Part shown: one piece after another, positions 24,101-32,400 of the stretch
Layout: each line of letters starts with the position of its first letter
How positions within the stretch are numbered: position 1 is the first letter of the stretch
Source of the DNA: Branchiostoma floridae
Taxonomy: Eukaryota > Chordata > Leptocardii > Amphioxiformes > Branchiostomatidae
Assembly (NCBI RefSeq): GCF_000003815.2
Contig: NC_049986.1
Location: forward strand, 22,130,030-22,194,029
Length of the DNA stretch: 64,000 nt
Direction of reading: 5' to 3'
Position numbers and translations under genes: made by a program
The notes under the pieces: model-generated
Databases searched by the model: none
What the model was told of the DNA's origin: nothing
The model's input: only the letters and a program-made list of their open reading frames with translations

Positions 24101-27100
24101 CTGCCCCCTGTCAGCTTTTGTAGGAACTGCAGGAAATGGCTGCGCAGTGCACGCTAGGCACGGCTCCGCAGGGCAGAGTAGTGTGAATGGTGTCTGTACA
24201 GTCCTGCAGTGCCTCCTGTCAGCTTTTGTAGGAACTGCAGGAAATGAGCTTAGCTTTGCATGGCAGTGTGAATGTGGAGCGAGCAAAAAGCTCTGCATGT
24301 GCATCTTTTGCGGTGGTTATGTGCAAAAGTACCATCTAGCAAAGTTTGTAAGAAACGCAGCAAACAAGTGACTGAGAATGCCTGAGTGAGAAGCTGAAAT
24401 AAAATAGTCTACGAATCCCTTTGCTTGTTGCTAGACTATCTCTTGTCTTTTTTGACAGCTGCAGGATAGCCTTTGTAGTGTTCTTCTATCACTGATGACA
24501 GTAGAACACTATGGCAGCTCTCGGTGGTGCTGGTTTCATAGTGTTTGTAATAGGATAACCTCTGTAGCAACCTCTTATCACAAATGAAAGTAGAGTGCTG
24601 TGGAGGCTATCGGAGCGGGTTTATCAGTGTTTTCTCAAGGGATAGCCTCTGTAATGGTCTCCTGTCATCCATGACAGTAGAGCGCTATGGAGGCTATCCG
24701 TTGGGCAGGTTTAACCGAGTTTTCCCGCAGCAGGGCGTTGCTGTGTCCGGTATGATCATCTCGGCGCAGTACTGGCCGCAGCTGAAGGAGACCAAACTGG
24801 CGCTGCCGCCGGCCGTGCAGGAAAGGTTCGACAGCTACACACAGGCATTCCAGACGGTTAAAGGTAACTGTAATTGGTTTCTGATTATGTAGCCTGGGTA
24901 TGATCCAATTTGTAGGTTACATGTACATTTATGTCTCCTTCCGTACTTGGGCATGCAGCAGAGGTTTCACAATTGCACACAGGCCTTCCAGACGGTCAAA
25001 GGTAACTGTGATAATCTGTACCTGAACTATACTTCAACTTTACCTGAACAACTTTACCTGAACTTCCGTACTTGGCTGTGCAGCAGAGGTTTGACAGCTA
25101 CACTCAGGCCTTCCAGACGGTCAAAGGTAATTGTTTTACTGATTATGTGTGTGTACAAACATGTGTAGGTTACATGTACATGTATGTCTCCTTCTGCCTC
25201 CTGCGGTGCAGCAGATGTTTGACAGCTACACACAGACTGCCTTCCAGACAGTCAAACTTTGGTAACTGTGGTACTCTAATTATGTACTTCTGGTATGCGT
25301 ACAAACTTCTGTACATTAGATACATTGTATGTCTCGTTCTGTATTCCAGACAGTTAACATTCGCACACCAGTCAAAGTTTTTACTTTTTCACACACTACT
25401 GAGTGCCAATCAGCACCCAGAACTGGAGGACATTGAACCCTCGGATAGGACGTTAAATAAAGACTGTGCCATAATGACCAGCATAATAATTGTGGGCACT
25501 AAAGGAAGAAAGAAACTCAAGATGTCTATGTTTATCATTTTTTTCATTGATTCGTATTCTAAACTGGCTGCCACAGGTCTGGCTGGTAGATATTGATATA
25601 GAGCTTAAGAAGATGTTTATGTTTATTGTTTGTTTGTTTGTTTATTTCAGCAAGCCGCACACTGAACTGGCTGCCACAGATGGGGCTGGTAGACCTGGAT
25701 ATAGAGCTTTATAGGATGTTTATGTTTATTGTTTGTTTGTTTATTTCAGCGAGTCGTACACTAAACTGGCTGCCACAGATGGGGTTAGTAGACCCGGATA
25801 TAGAGCTTTAGAAGATGTTTATGTTTATTGTTTGTTTGTTTATTTCAGCAAGTCGTACACTAAACTGGTTACCACAGATGGGGCTGGTAGACCTGGATAT
25901 AGAGCTGAAGAACAGAAGACTGTCTGTTATGGTCAACCCTGTGGTGGCTACCATCATCATGCACTTCCAGGACAAGGGTAGGGGGACTTGCCATTCTTTT
26001 GGTTGATGGTTGCATTACAATTTGTTAGATTGTTGATTAGCCTGTGTCTTTCAATTTGGATAAGACTTTGTGTTAAGTATGTGTTACGTAATAACAGCTG
26101 TGCACCTAATTCTTGTCTGTGGGTGCATCTAGAGATATCTTTGCAGAACAATATACATTGTATATCATTAGTGTACTTCTGTGCACCTGTATACTGCATA
26201 TTCTTGACATCTATAGACTAAGTTTAATCAGTTGTTATTTACAGAGCGGTGGACGCTGGACGAGTTAAGCACCGCCATGCAGGTTCCATCCTCCGTCCTG
26301 CGGAGAAGGATCACTTTCTGGCAGAACTACGGCCTCATCAGGTGAGGTCTTAGGCCTCAAAAGGTAGTCTCGTAGTCCAATGGTTACTGGCACTGCCTCT
26401 GGAACTAGGATCTGCGAGTTCGATGTTGCTCACCTGGCATGCACACTACAGGTCTTTAGGATGGGATGTTAAGCCTTGGCCCACTGTTCATTTTGTTTGA
26501 AGTTGTTGAAAAGAGCTATGAGAATTTTCCAAGTACAAAATGAACCTGTAAATACTGTATATAGCATCTGTCTTTGTGGAAGAAGAGCTCTTCATTCAGT
26601 GAGCTAATAAAAAAAAAGATTACTAGTAAACTTTTTTAACCGGTACATTCAAATCTTTGGTTAGCATTGGTACACAAGTCTCCAGGTATTTGATTTGTAC
26701 TATAATTACCATCATTCTGTTGGATGGTGCCCTAAGTTTCTACGTTTTTGTTTATTTGAAAAACCAAAAAAAAAAGAAAATTTGAAAAATAAAACTTGGT
26801 TCAATATCACTTTCATTAGGGAGAACCCGCCGGGCACCTATGTGCTCTTGGAGGAGGGTGCGGATCACCATGGCGACGTGATGATTGACAGCGACGAGGA
26901 GACGGAGTCGGCCACAGCCTCCTCACAGGAGATGAGGGAGGAGGAGATGCAGGTGGGAGGGGCTGAGGGGGTTGTCATAGCAACTGGGGAGTTTGTCTCA
27001 AAAACTATAAGTTATATCATTAGCAGCCTAAGCCTGATGAAATTGTGATAAAATCAAACTAGCCTTTTTTTTTTGTTTTAGGATATTTCCACTATGTACA

Positions 27101-27644
27101 TTTCTAGATAATTTTGCAAGAATTTGCCATTGTCAAAATTTTTGCCACTCGTAGTGAATAATTTTTTTTCTTTATTGTTTATTTTTCATCTTAGGGACTG
27201 AGGTTTCTCTTTTTGCAAAGAGAACAGTCCTCTTTTGTTCTGTTAGATAGACTTTGATCACTTTAATTGCTTTTCTTAAAAGATTCTTTTACGAATGTTA
27301 TTTTTCTTTGCACAGATGTTCTGGGTGTATGTACAGGGCATGTTGATTAACTGGACAGTTCATGTCTGGACAGAATTAACTCTTTTTTGCATTTGTGATT
27401 TGAGCTAGGTTTTTAATGTCTTTTTCTCTTCCCCCAGATGTTCTGGGTGTATGTACAAGGCATGCTGACAAACCTGGACAGTTTACCACTAGAGAGAATC
27501 CACTCCATGCTGAAGATGTTCGCCATGAGAGACAACCCCATCGAGATCTCCCTGCAGGAGCTCAAGGCCTTCCTGGACAGCAAGGTCAGGTCTCAGCAGC
27601 TGCTGCTTTCAGGGGGGAAGTACAAGCTGCCGAAAAACAGGTGA
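15108..27644 (+). CDS. ANAPC2: anaphase-promoting complex subunit 2 (cullin-like), complete
   Basis: Cullin-homology scaffold of the APC/C ubiquitin ligase that binds the RING subunit ANAPC11; nuclear/cytosolic. Sixteen exons join in phase to 803 codons (human about 822): 15108-15182, 15729-15918, 16459-16676, 17087-17304, 17865-17997, 18559-18699, 19950-20115, 20529-20646, 21627-21808, 23156-23370, 23744-23800, 24731-24863, 25849-25977, 26245-26341, 26820-26952, 27438-27644. Landmarks: an acidic insert in exon 4 followed by CxxC and CSC cysteines; FPDSMSALEDLKVCLE (exon 7); the cullin block RSPDIISLLISIYGSKELF and LELLKLRFGE (exon 10); the C-terminal winged helix in exons 14-16, ending YKLPKNR. 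Human has YRLPKNCS at this end. The exon 12 acceptor is CAGCAG, so it could shift by 3 nt. Seven exon borders carry partial tandem copies in the adjoining intron or 3' flank (listed separately). Intron 6 holds a LINE fragment. Confidence 0.95.
17781..17816 (+). repeat. partial copy of ANAPC2 exon 5 acceptor edge
   Basis: ccccag plus the first ~30 nt of exon 5 (GCACAGTTTAGGACTG...GAGCGGGTGT) occur here, 80 bp upstream of the real exon start at 17865, with one change. After GTGTTG the copy diverges, so it is not a usable full exon. Confidence 0.85.
18014..18206. mobile_element. hAT-like MITE, copy 2, in ANAPC2 intron 5
   Basis: It starts CAGGGCTGTCTCCAG and ends with the degraded inverted form CTGGAGAAAGTCTTG. 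Flanking 8-mers GTCTAAAT (18006-18013) and GTCTGAAT (18207-18214) match at 7 of 8 positions, consistent with a hAT target duplication. Same family as 6211-6424. Confidence 0.7.
19101..19924 (-). mobile_element. 5'-truncated LINE with poly(A) and 12-bp target duplication
   Basis: The element (19113-19912) lies on the minus strand in ANAPC2 intron 6. It has a poly(A) tail (poly-T on plus, 19111-19129) and perfect flanking CTGGTAACATTT duplications (19101-19112 and 19913-19924). An open frame of 149 codons runs from the truncation point. Its first codon, ATG, is contributed by the duplication, so it is not the native start. The frame contains the CxCG...ESxxHFxxxCPxYxxxR pattern (around CKCGHPNESTIHYFLHCPLY) seen at the C-terminus of many non-LTR retrotransposon reverse transcriptases. 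A perfect duplication and open frame suggest a young insertion. It ends only 25 bp upstream of exon 7. Confidence 0.85.
20235..20505 (-). mobile_element. tRNA-derived SINE
   Basis: On the minus strand a tRNA-like head carries box B-like GGTTTGAGTCC (about 20447-20457). It is followed by CTTGGGAAAGACACTTT, GAGTACCTAGCTTC and the tail GGATAGGACATTAAATGG...GGTCCCGTG (20312-20339). The tail matches the 5S-headed element at 14.9 kb. It sits in ANAPC2 intron 7, just upstream of exon 8. Confidence 0.65.
20558..21105 (+). repeat. ANAPC2: tandem array of ANAPC2 exon 8 donor edge (exon + 4 partial copies)
   Basis: The last 89 nt of exon 8 (20558-20646) are repeated at 20681-20769, 20816-20904 and 20935-21023. 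A shorter fifth copy lies at 21057-21105. Each of the first four ends ...CTCAG followed by gtaaac and an (AAAC)n spacer; the fifth is followed by gtataa. Copies 2-4 are also preceded by an acceptor-like cacacag or cccacag, so each looks like a mini-exon of about 91 nt, which would shift the frame if included. Copies 2 and 4 differ from the exon only at synonymous sites. Confidence 0.95.
22200..23265 (+). repeat. ANAPC2: tandem array of ANAPC2 exon 10 acceptor edge (3 partial copies + exon)
   Basis: A unit of 307-324 bp comprises the acceptor, the first ~107 nt of exon 10 and about 200 bp of intron. It occurs at 22208, 22515 and 22839, then the intact exon begins at 23156. All three partial copies keep an open frame for SKTSKSR..SPDIISLLIS and onward to SVLCN, then diverge at CTCTGTAACCTG, a possible weak donor. 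Differences from the exon are 8 synonymous of 10, 6 of 6 and 4 of 4. Confidence 0.95.
23810..24255 (+). repeat. minisatellite in ANAPC2 intron 11
   Basis: Blocks GCTAGGCACGG, AGAGTAG(c/t)GTGAATGG, TGTCTGTACAGTCCTGCA and TGTCAGCTTTTGTAGGAAC recur three to four times, with a unit of about 105-140 bp. They begin just after exon 11. Unlike most arrays in this gene, I see no exon sequence in the unit. Confidence 0.85.
24460..24730 (+). repeat. degenerate three-unit repeat abutting ANAPC2 exon 12
   Basis: Units of about 100-110 bp share GGATAGCCT(t/c)TGTA, ATGA(c/a)AGTAGA(a/g)..CTATGG and a T-rich end. The last runs into the acceptor tttcccgcag of exon 12. The unit is intronic, up to and including the polypyrimidine tract. 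Confidence 0.7.
24945..25360 (+). repeat. partial copies of ANAPC2 exon 12 donor edge
   Basis: The last ~50 nt of exon 12 (CAGGAAAGGTTCGACAGCTA...CAGACGGTTAAAG, then gtaact) recur with changes at about 24955-25000, 25078-25127 and 25208-25262, with a trace at about 25340. Copies become more diverged with distance from the exon. The nearer two keep the donor-like GTCAAAGgtaa. Confidence 0.9.
25545..25848 (+). repeat. 99-bp tandem copies of ANAPC2 exon 13 acceptor edge
   Basis: Copies start at 25651 and 25750, exactly 99 bp apart and 99 bp before the true exon at 25849; a degraded fourth unit lies at about 25552. Each unit is (TTTG)n-rich tract, tttcag, then about 58 nt of exon. The 25651 copy differs from the exon only at synonymous positions. 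Confidence 0.95.
26359..26500 (+). mobile_element. tRNA-derived SINE fragment
   Basis: A tRNA-like head has box A-like TAGTCCAATGGTT and box B-like GCGAGTTCGATG. It is followed by the GGATGGGATGTTAAGCC tail motif shared with the other SINEs here. It lies in ANAPC2 intron 14. Confidence 0.6.
27306..27360 (+). repeat. partial copy of ANAPC2 exon 16 acceptor edge
   Basis: cacag followed by ATGTTCTGGGTGTATGTACA and about 20 further matching bases lies 122 bp upstream of the real acceptor (27438). A frameshifting deletion (TTGATTAACTGG against CTGACAAACCTGG) spoils it as an exon. Confidence 0.9.
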
Positions 27645-28235
27645 GCAGTGCAGCAACGCCACCTTGCAGTTCAGATGGAAACTGTAGAGGATAACCTACA
27701 GAGAACTTATATTGTTGGACAGCAAGGTCAGGTCACAGCAGCTGCTGCTTTCAGGGGGGAAGTACAAGCTGCCAAATAACAGGTGAGCAGTGCAGCAACG
27801 CCATCTTGCAGATTGGACTGAAACTGCAGGTCATCATTTGTCTTGTCAGCATCTAACTTTTCTTCAATGAACAATGTCAGATCTCAGCACCTGCAGAATT
27901 TGAGAGAAAAGTATTTGCTGCTGAAAAACAGGTGAGCAGTGTAGCAATGCCACCTTGCAGTTTAGATGTGGACTGCAGAGGATACATTTTGTACATGTAC
28001 AATATATTCTTGAACAGCATGCACAGATCACATCATGTTTTGCTTTCTGGAGGAAAGTACAAGCTTGCAGATTTGACTGGAACTGCAGGTTTCCATGTTT
28101 TTGCTGTGGACAACTAATTTTTGTTTGCCAAAGTCATTTCTTGGCAGCTTTTTTTCTGGTGGAAAGTATTTGTTGCCCCAAAACAGGTGAACTGTGCGAC
28201 AATGACATCTTACATATTTGACTGCAGCTGCAGGG
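27645..28235 (+). repeat. decaying tandem copies of the ANAPC2 C-terminus and stop
   Basis: Downstream of the stop (27642-27644) the block GACAGCAAGGTCAG...AAGTACAAGCTGCC...AACAGGTGA, with its 3' flank GCAGTGCAGCAACGCCA, is repeated. Copies end near 27787 (almost intact), about 27932, about 28070 and about 28190. Similarity falls with distance. Because the units contain the stop codon they lie in the 3' UTR and do not alter the protein. Confidence 0.85.
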
Positions 28236-28467
28236 CTGAATTAAACTATTGATCATGAACACATCTAACATATTGATAAACAGAAGCACATTCCTAATAA
28301 GTCCAGGTTCAAGTTTATTTGAAAGCTTGTCTATATGTACATAGAATGTATAAAATCATGTTGCCATATGGTACAATGTAATAGCTTAATAGTGGCAGTG
28401 CATGTAACAGTATAATGTATGTAATTGTAAAACTGGCAGTAGAGTATCTGTATATCACATTATTGTG

Positions 28468-28473
28468 AATAAA
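28468..28473 (+). terminator. candidate polyadenylation signal for ANAPC2
   Basis: AATAAA about 0.8 kb after the stop, beyond the tandem 3' copies. It is the first canonical hexamer I noticed on the plus strand. The MetX-like gene ends on the opposite strand at 29448, so the two genes converge here. Confidence 0.35.
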
Positions 28474-28479
28474 AAGTAC

Positions 28480-29440
28480 ATAAATGCTTGTACAAAGTTT
28501 GTATCTTTTAAATAGGTAAGTGGTACTGGCAGGTGGGTATAGAAAAGTTTGCTTTAGTTAGGTTGCACTGTAGAGGACTATTTTCCACATATTAAGAAGA
28601 AAACCTTGCAAGGGTTCTCTCATTGACAACATCTGTATATCTTAAAACTGCCCACTGGACAGCTTCTTTTTCATAGCCATTGTTCTACAGAGGGAACATG
28701 AGGCTAGTCCAACTGGTAGTGGTTTGTGTTCAACTTCCATGCTCATTCTTGTAAGTCCTGACTGTAGCTGCTAAGCAGAAAAAGCAGTGTTATACCAATA
28801 TTCAAATCTGGTATGACCAGGCTGGGGTTTCAATCCCTGAATACAAGGCAGAAGCTCTACCCCTCAGGACATTGCACTGATCTTCTGCGTAAACTTATGG
28901 TACCAAAAGGGTTTGCTCTCAACACAGCATTTGAATCCTTCATACCTCTTTTCTCACACTTTGTTTCAAATAAGTGGTAACAAGAAATTCTGTTCCAGCC
29001 ATATTTTATATACATTATGATCATTGAAAATATGACCAGCTTTTCCTCTGGAATTGTTGATTTGCAAACTTAAACAACTTCAAGGAATGTACATACTCTA
29101 TTTTACATTTGTATCATTTGCATAGCAATTTGTGCCATCCATCTGTTGCAGATAGTCCATGTATATACAAGAATAGAGAATCTTTAACATTTCATCATGG
29201 TTCTCCTAAAGCCACTTATCTGTACATTGGCTCTAACAAATTGAAATGTAGTGTTTCCATGAGTAACACCAGGAATTTTAAAGTAATGACTAATTATTAG
29301 GGAAGCAATGATATAAGCACCCAAACTATATAATCCTAGGTTTCCCCCCACCTGAGTTATTCAGAAACAGACATATTGCTTGCAATGTTAGTAGTAATAA
29401 CTTTGTAGTTAGTAGTAGTTTGTATCCAGCGATTGAAGGC
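28480..29440. other. convergent intergenic DNA
   Basis: No gene recognised between the ANAPC2 and MetX-like 3' ends. A tRNA-like GGGTTTCAATCCCTG at about 28827 may mark another decayed SINE. Confidence 0.4.
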
Positions 29441-29447
29441 TACATCC

Positions 29448-32400
29448 TCAGAGGAAGTGGTGTGTCTTATTCTGTTTCTTCCCACCATTGCCGTTTTCCT
29501 TCACTGCAGTCTCCAAGAATCCCTGCAGATGGAACAATTTAAAAATGACTTAGAAAAAAAAAGAAGATCACGAGCTAATGATCTGAATCAATGGTTTGCT
29601 GGCATCATTTGCTGGTGCATGGCAAGTTATTTAAGATATATTAGAGGATTCCAGTGGTGTAATCTTGGGAGGAAAACTAAACGTTTGAACATACAAGAAT
29701 CTCCAAGTTACTAAATATCTCCTTTATCTTGTGACTTTCATGTATTGGACCTCCCACAGTACGAGTATGTAGGTTGTAAGATCGGTTATTGGTTGATGAA
29801 TTGATTCTCTCACCTTAATGGCAGTTCCCACACCGTTCAGGTCCAACAGGAACGTGTCATGCCCAAATATGGAGTTCAGCTCAAAGTACGTCACTGCTTC
29901 ATTGCCTGCAGAAGTAAATACATGTAAACATCGGATCAACAAATAGCCATCAACAAATGGACAAGACAGCTGTAAAATGGCTTGTACTCGTGGCTGACAT
30001 CTTATGATAGCTTCTCTATGCCCATTAGGCTGTGAACCCTAACCTATGACCCTAACCATCACCTGCTTCAGGAAACCATGACCATGGCCTCTAACCTATG
30101 ACCCTAACCTATGGTACTAACCTATGATCCTACTGACCTGCTTGGCATTACAGTTTGGCTAGTCCTCTCTGTGGCCATGACCCATCACCTATGATCCCTA
30201 ACCTATGACCCTACTGACCTGCTTGGTGTAACAGCTTGGCCAGCTCTCTCTGCTGCCAGACAGGGAACAGGATGTCACTCTGTACTCCCATGACCAAGAC
30301 CTATGACCCCTAACCTATGACCCTACTGACCTGCTTGGTGTAACAGCTTGGCCAGTTCTCTCTGCTGCCAGACAGGGAACAGGATGTTGCTCTGTACTCC
30401 CATGACCTATCACCTATGACCCCTAACCTATGACCCTACTGACCTGCTTGGTGTAACAGCTTGGCCAGTTCTCTCTGCTGCCAGACAGGGAACAGGATGT
30501 CGCTCTGTACTCCCATGACCATGTCCTATGACCCTTAAACTATGACCCCTAACCTATGACCCTACTGACCTGCTTGGTGTAACAGCTTGGCCAGTTCTCT
30601 CTGCTGCCAGACAGGGAACAGGATATCACTCTGTACTCCCATGACCATGATGGGGCAGCGAACTCTCTGTAGCCCCTCCACCATACTGCTGTAGCCATCA
30701 CTGATGTCAAACAGGTCCATTGCCTGGGGAACAGAAATGGTCATTAGCACATGTAACCTTTGACAGCTGCCCTGTGACCTGATGGGTCACAAATGTCACA
30801 GGTCCATAGCCTGGACGGATAAACACTTAAATGTTAACTCATGGCAGTTAAACAGCCCTTGACTGCTTAATAACCCTTCACACTAGGACAAGGAACATTC
30901 TTTTTTCAAATATTCTGTGTGCATAGAACAAAAAAGGAAATAACAAAATCCGTAATGCTAGACTACAAAATTTTCCACATGAAGAAATCTCTGAGTTTGA
31001 CCCACCTTTGAGATGTATAGCAGCGAGTTTGGGTCGTACTTGGACATGAACTGTGCCCCCTGGTAGTCGATGTAGCTCTCGATCTCAAACGTCGGACACA
31101 GGCTGATGTTCCCGCTAATCTTCTTCCTACTGAACCTGATCTCCCACTCCGGACCGCTGCGATACGTCGTGGTCGCGATCTCCCTGTTGGTAAATATCAA
31201 TCAATCCATCAATAAATCAATCATTTTGTCATTTTGTTTGTAAAACAGAGAAAATAATTAAAGAGTAATGATGTGATGATAGACACTTATCAGGAACTTT
31301 AGTATATATAAAACTATTGCATGATGACGGTTCAAAAGACTGAAATTAAAATTGCTGTAACAGTTGGTAATTTCCTATGAGCATATCATAAACAGACGTG
31401 TTGCACTTCTATTAGAGCTATGTATTATATACTTAAAGTAGTAACAGATTTGCATTTGCAATAGCAGATAACCAAAAAGGAAATAAAGAATCAGATACAA
31501 TGTAAGTGTAGTACTGACAGGTTATACAGGGTACATATAAAATGTGTAAAAGAATAGACCCGTGTTGTCTTAAATGTAGTTGCACTTGGAAAGGGAATTG
31601 TTACAATACACAATCTAAGATGCATGTCTAAGTTTTTTTCAAGAGATGTCGTGTTTCTAGTTTGTGTAATGCAAAATCCACTGTCCAGGGCTGATTGGCC
31701 GTGATTAGCGTGATTAAATCAGGCTATTGTGTTTCCTACCTGGCCATCTTCATGCCCTGTCCAGGGTATTTCCCATCGTAGTAGTACCCGTTGTTCCAGT
31801 GTGGGTCCTGCATGATGCAGCGCCGCTGGAGGTACCGCATCGCGATGGAGGCTGGGTGGGACTGGGCACAGGCAGAGATGGAAACCACCCTGTAAACAAA
31901 CAGACAAACATTCTACTGTATTGCAAAACACCCATGTTAACAAACAAATATGTAAACAAAAGCATAAACAACATTAGTTTCAGAGGTACCGCTTGTTGAT
32001 GGAGGAGGGCAACATCATGGGCTCAATCAATACTAAAAAAATGTGAATAAAAAGGTCTGGTGCCAATTAATAGTTGCTTTTGAGTGACCACAGCAGTCAT
32101 GATGTTACAGCTATGATCATTGGTTAATCCACAGCATTAGTTACCATGGCACAACAGACTTACCTGCCGACTCTGTCGGGATACAGGGCTCCTGCCATTA
32201 ACGATATCATTCCTCCGAGAGATGGGCCAACAGATGCGTGGAGCTGTGTATAGAGAAAACATAATTTGATAGTCATAAAAAGTTTGAAAAACACTGGAAG
32301 AGGGAAGGACTGTCATTTTCAGAACTCTCTAATATCTGTATATGGTAACACTAAGTCTTGAAGTTGGACAGTTGATCAGTGGTAAGATTTTGGAATCACA

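Noticed and set aside
29724-29813. alternative read-through C-terminus of the MetX-like protein
   Set aside because: The extension past the exon 10 donor has no family similarity, whereas splicing to 29522-29448 gives IKGFLE, typical of the family end. It is kept only as a possible minor form.
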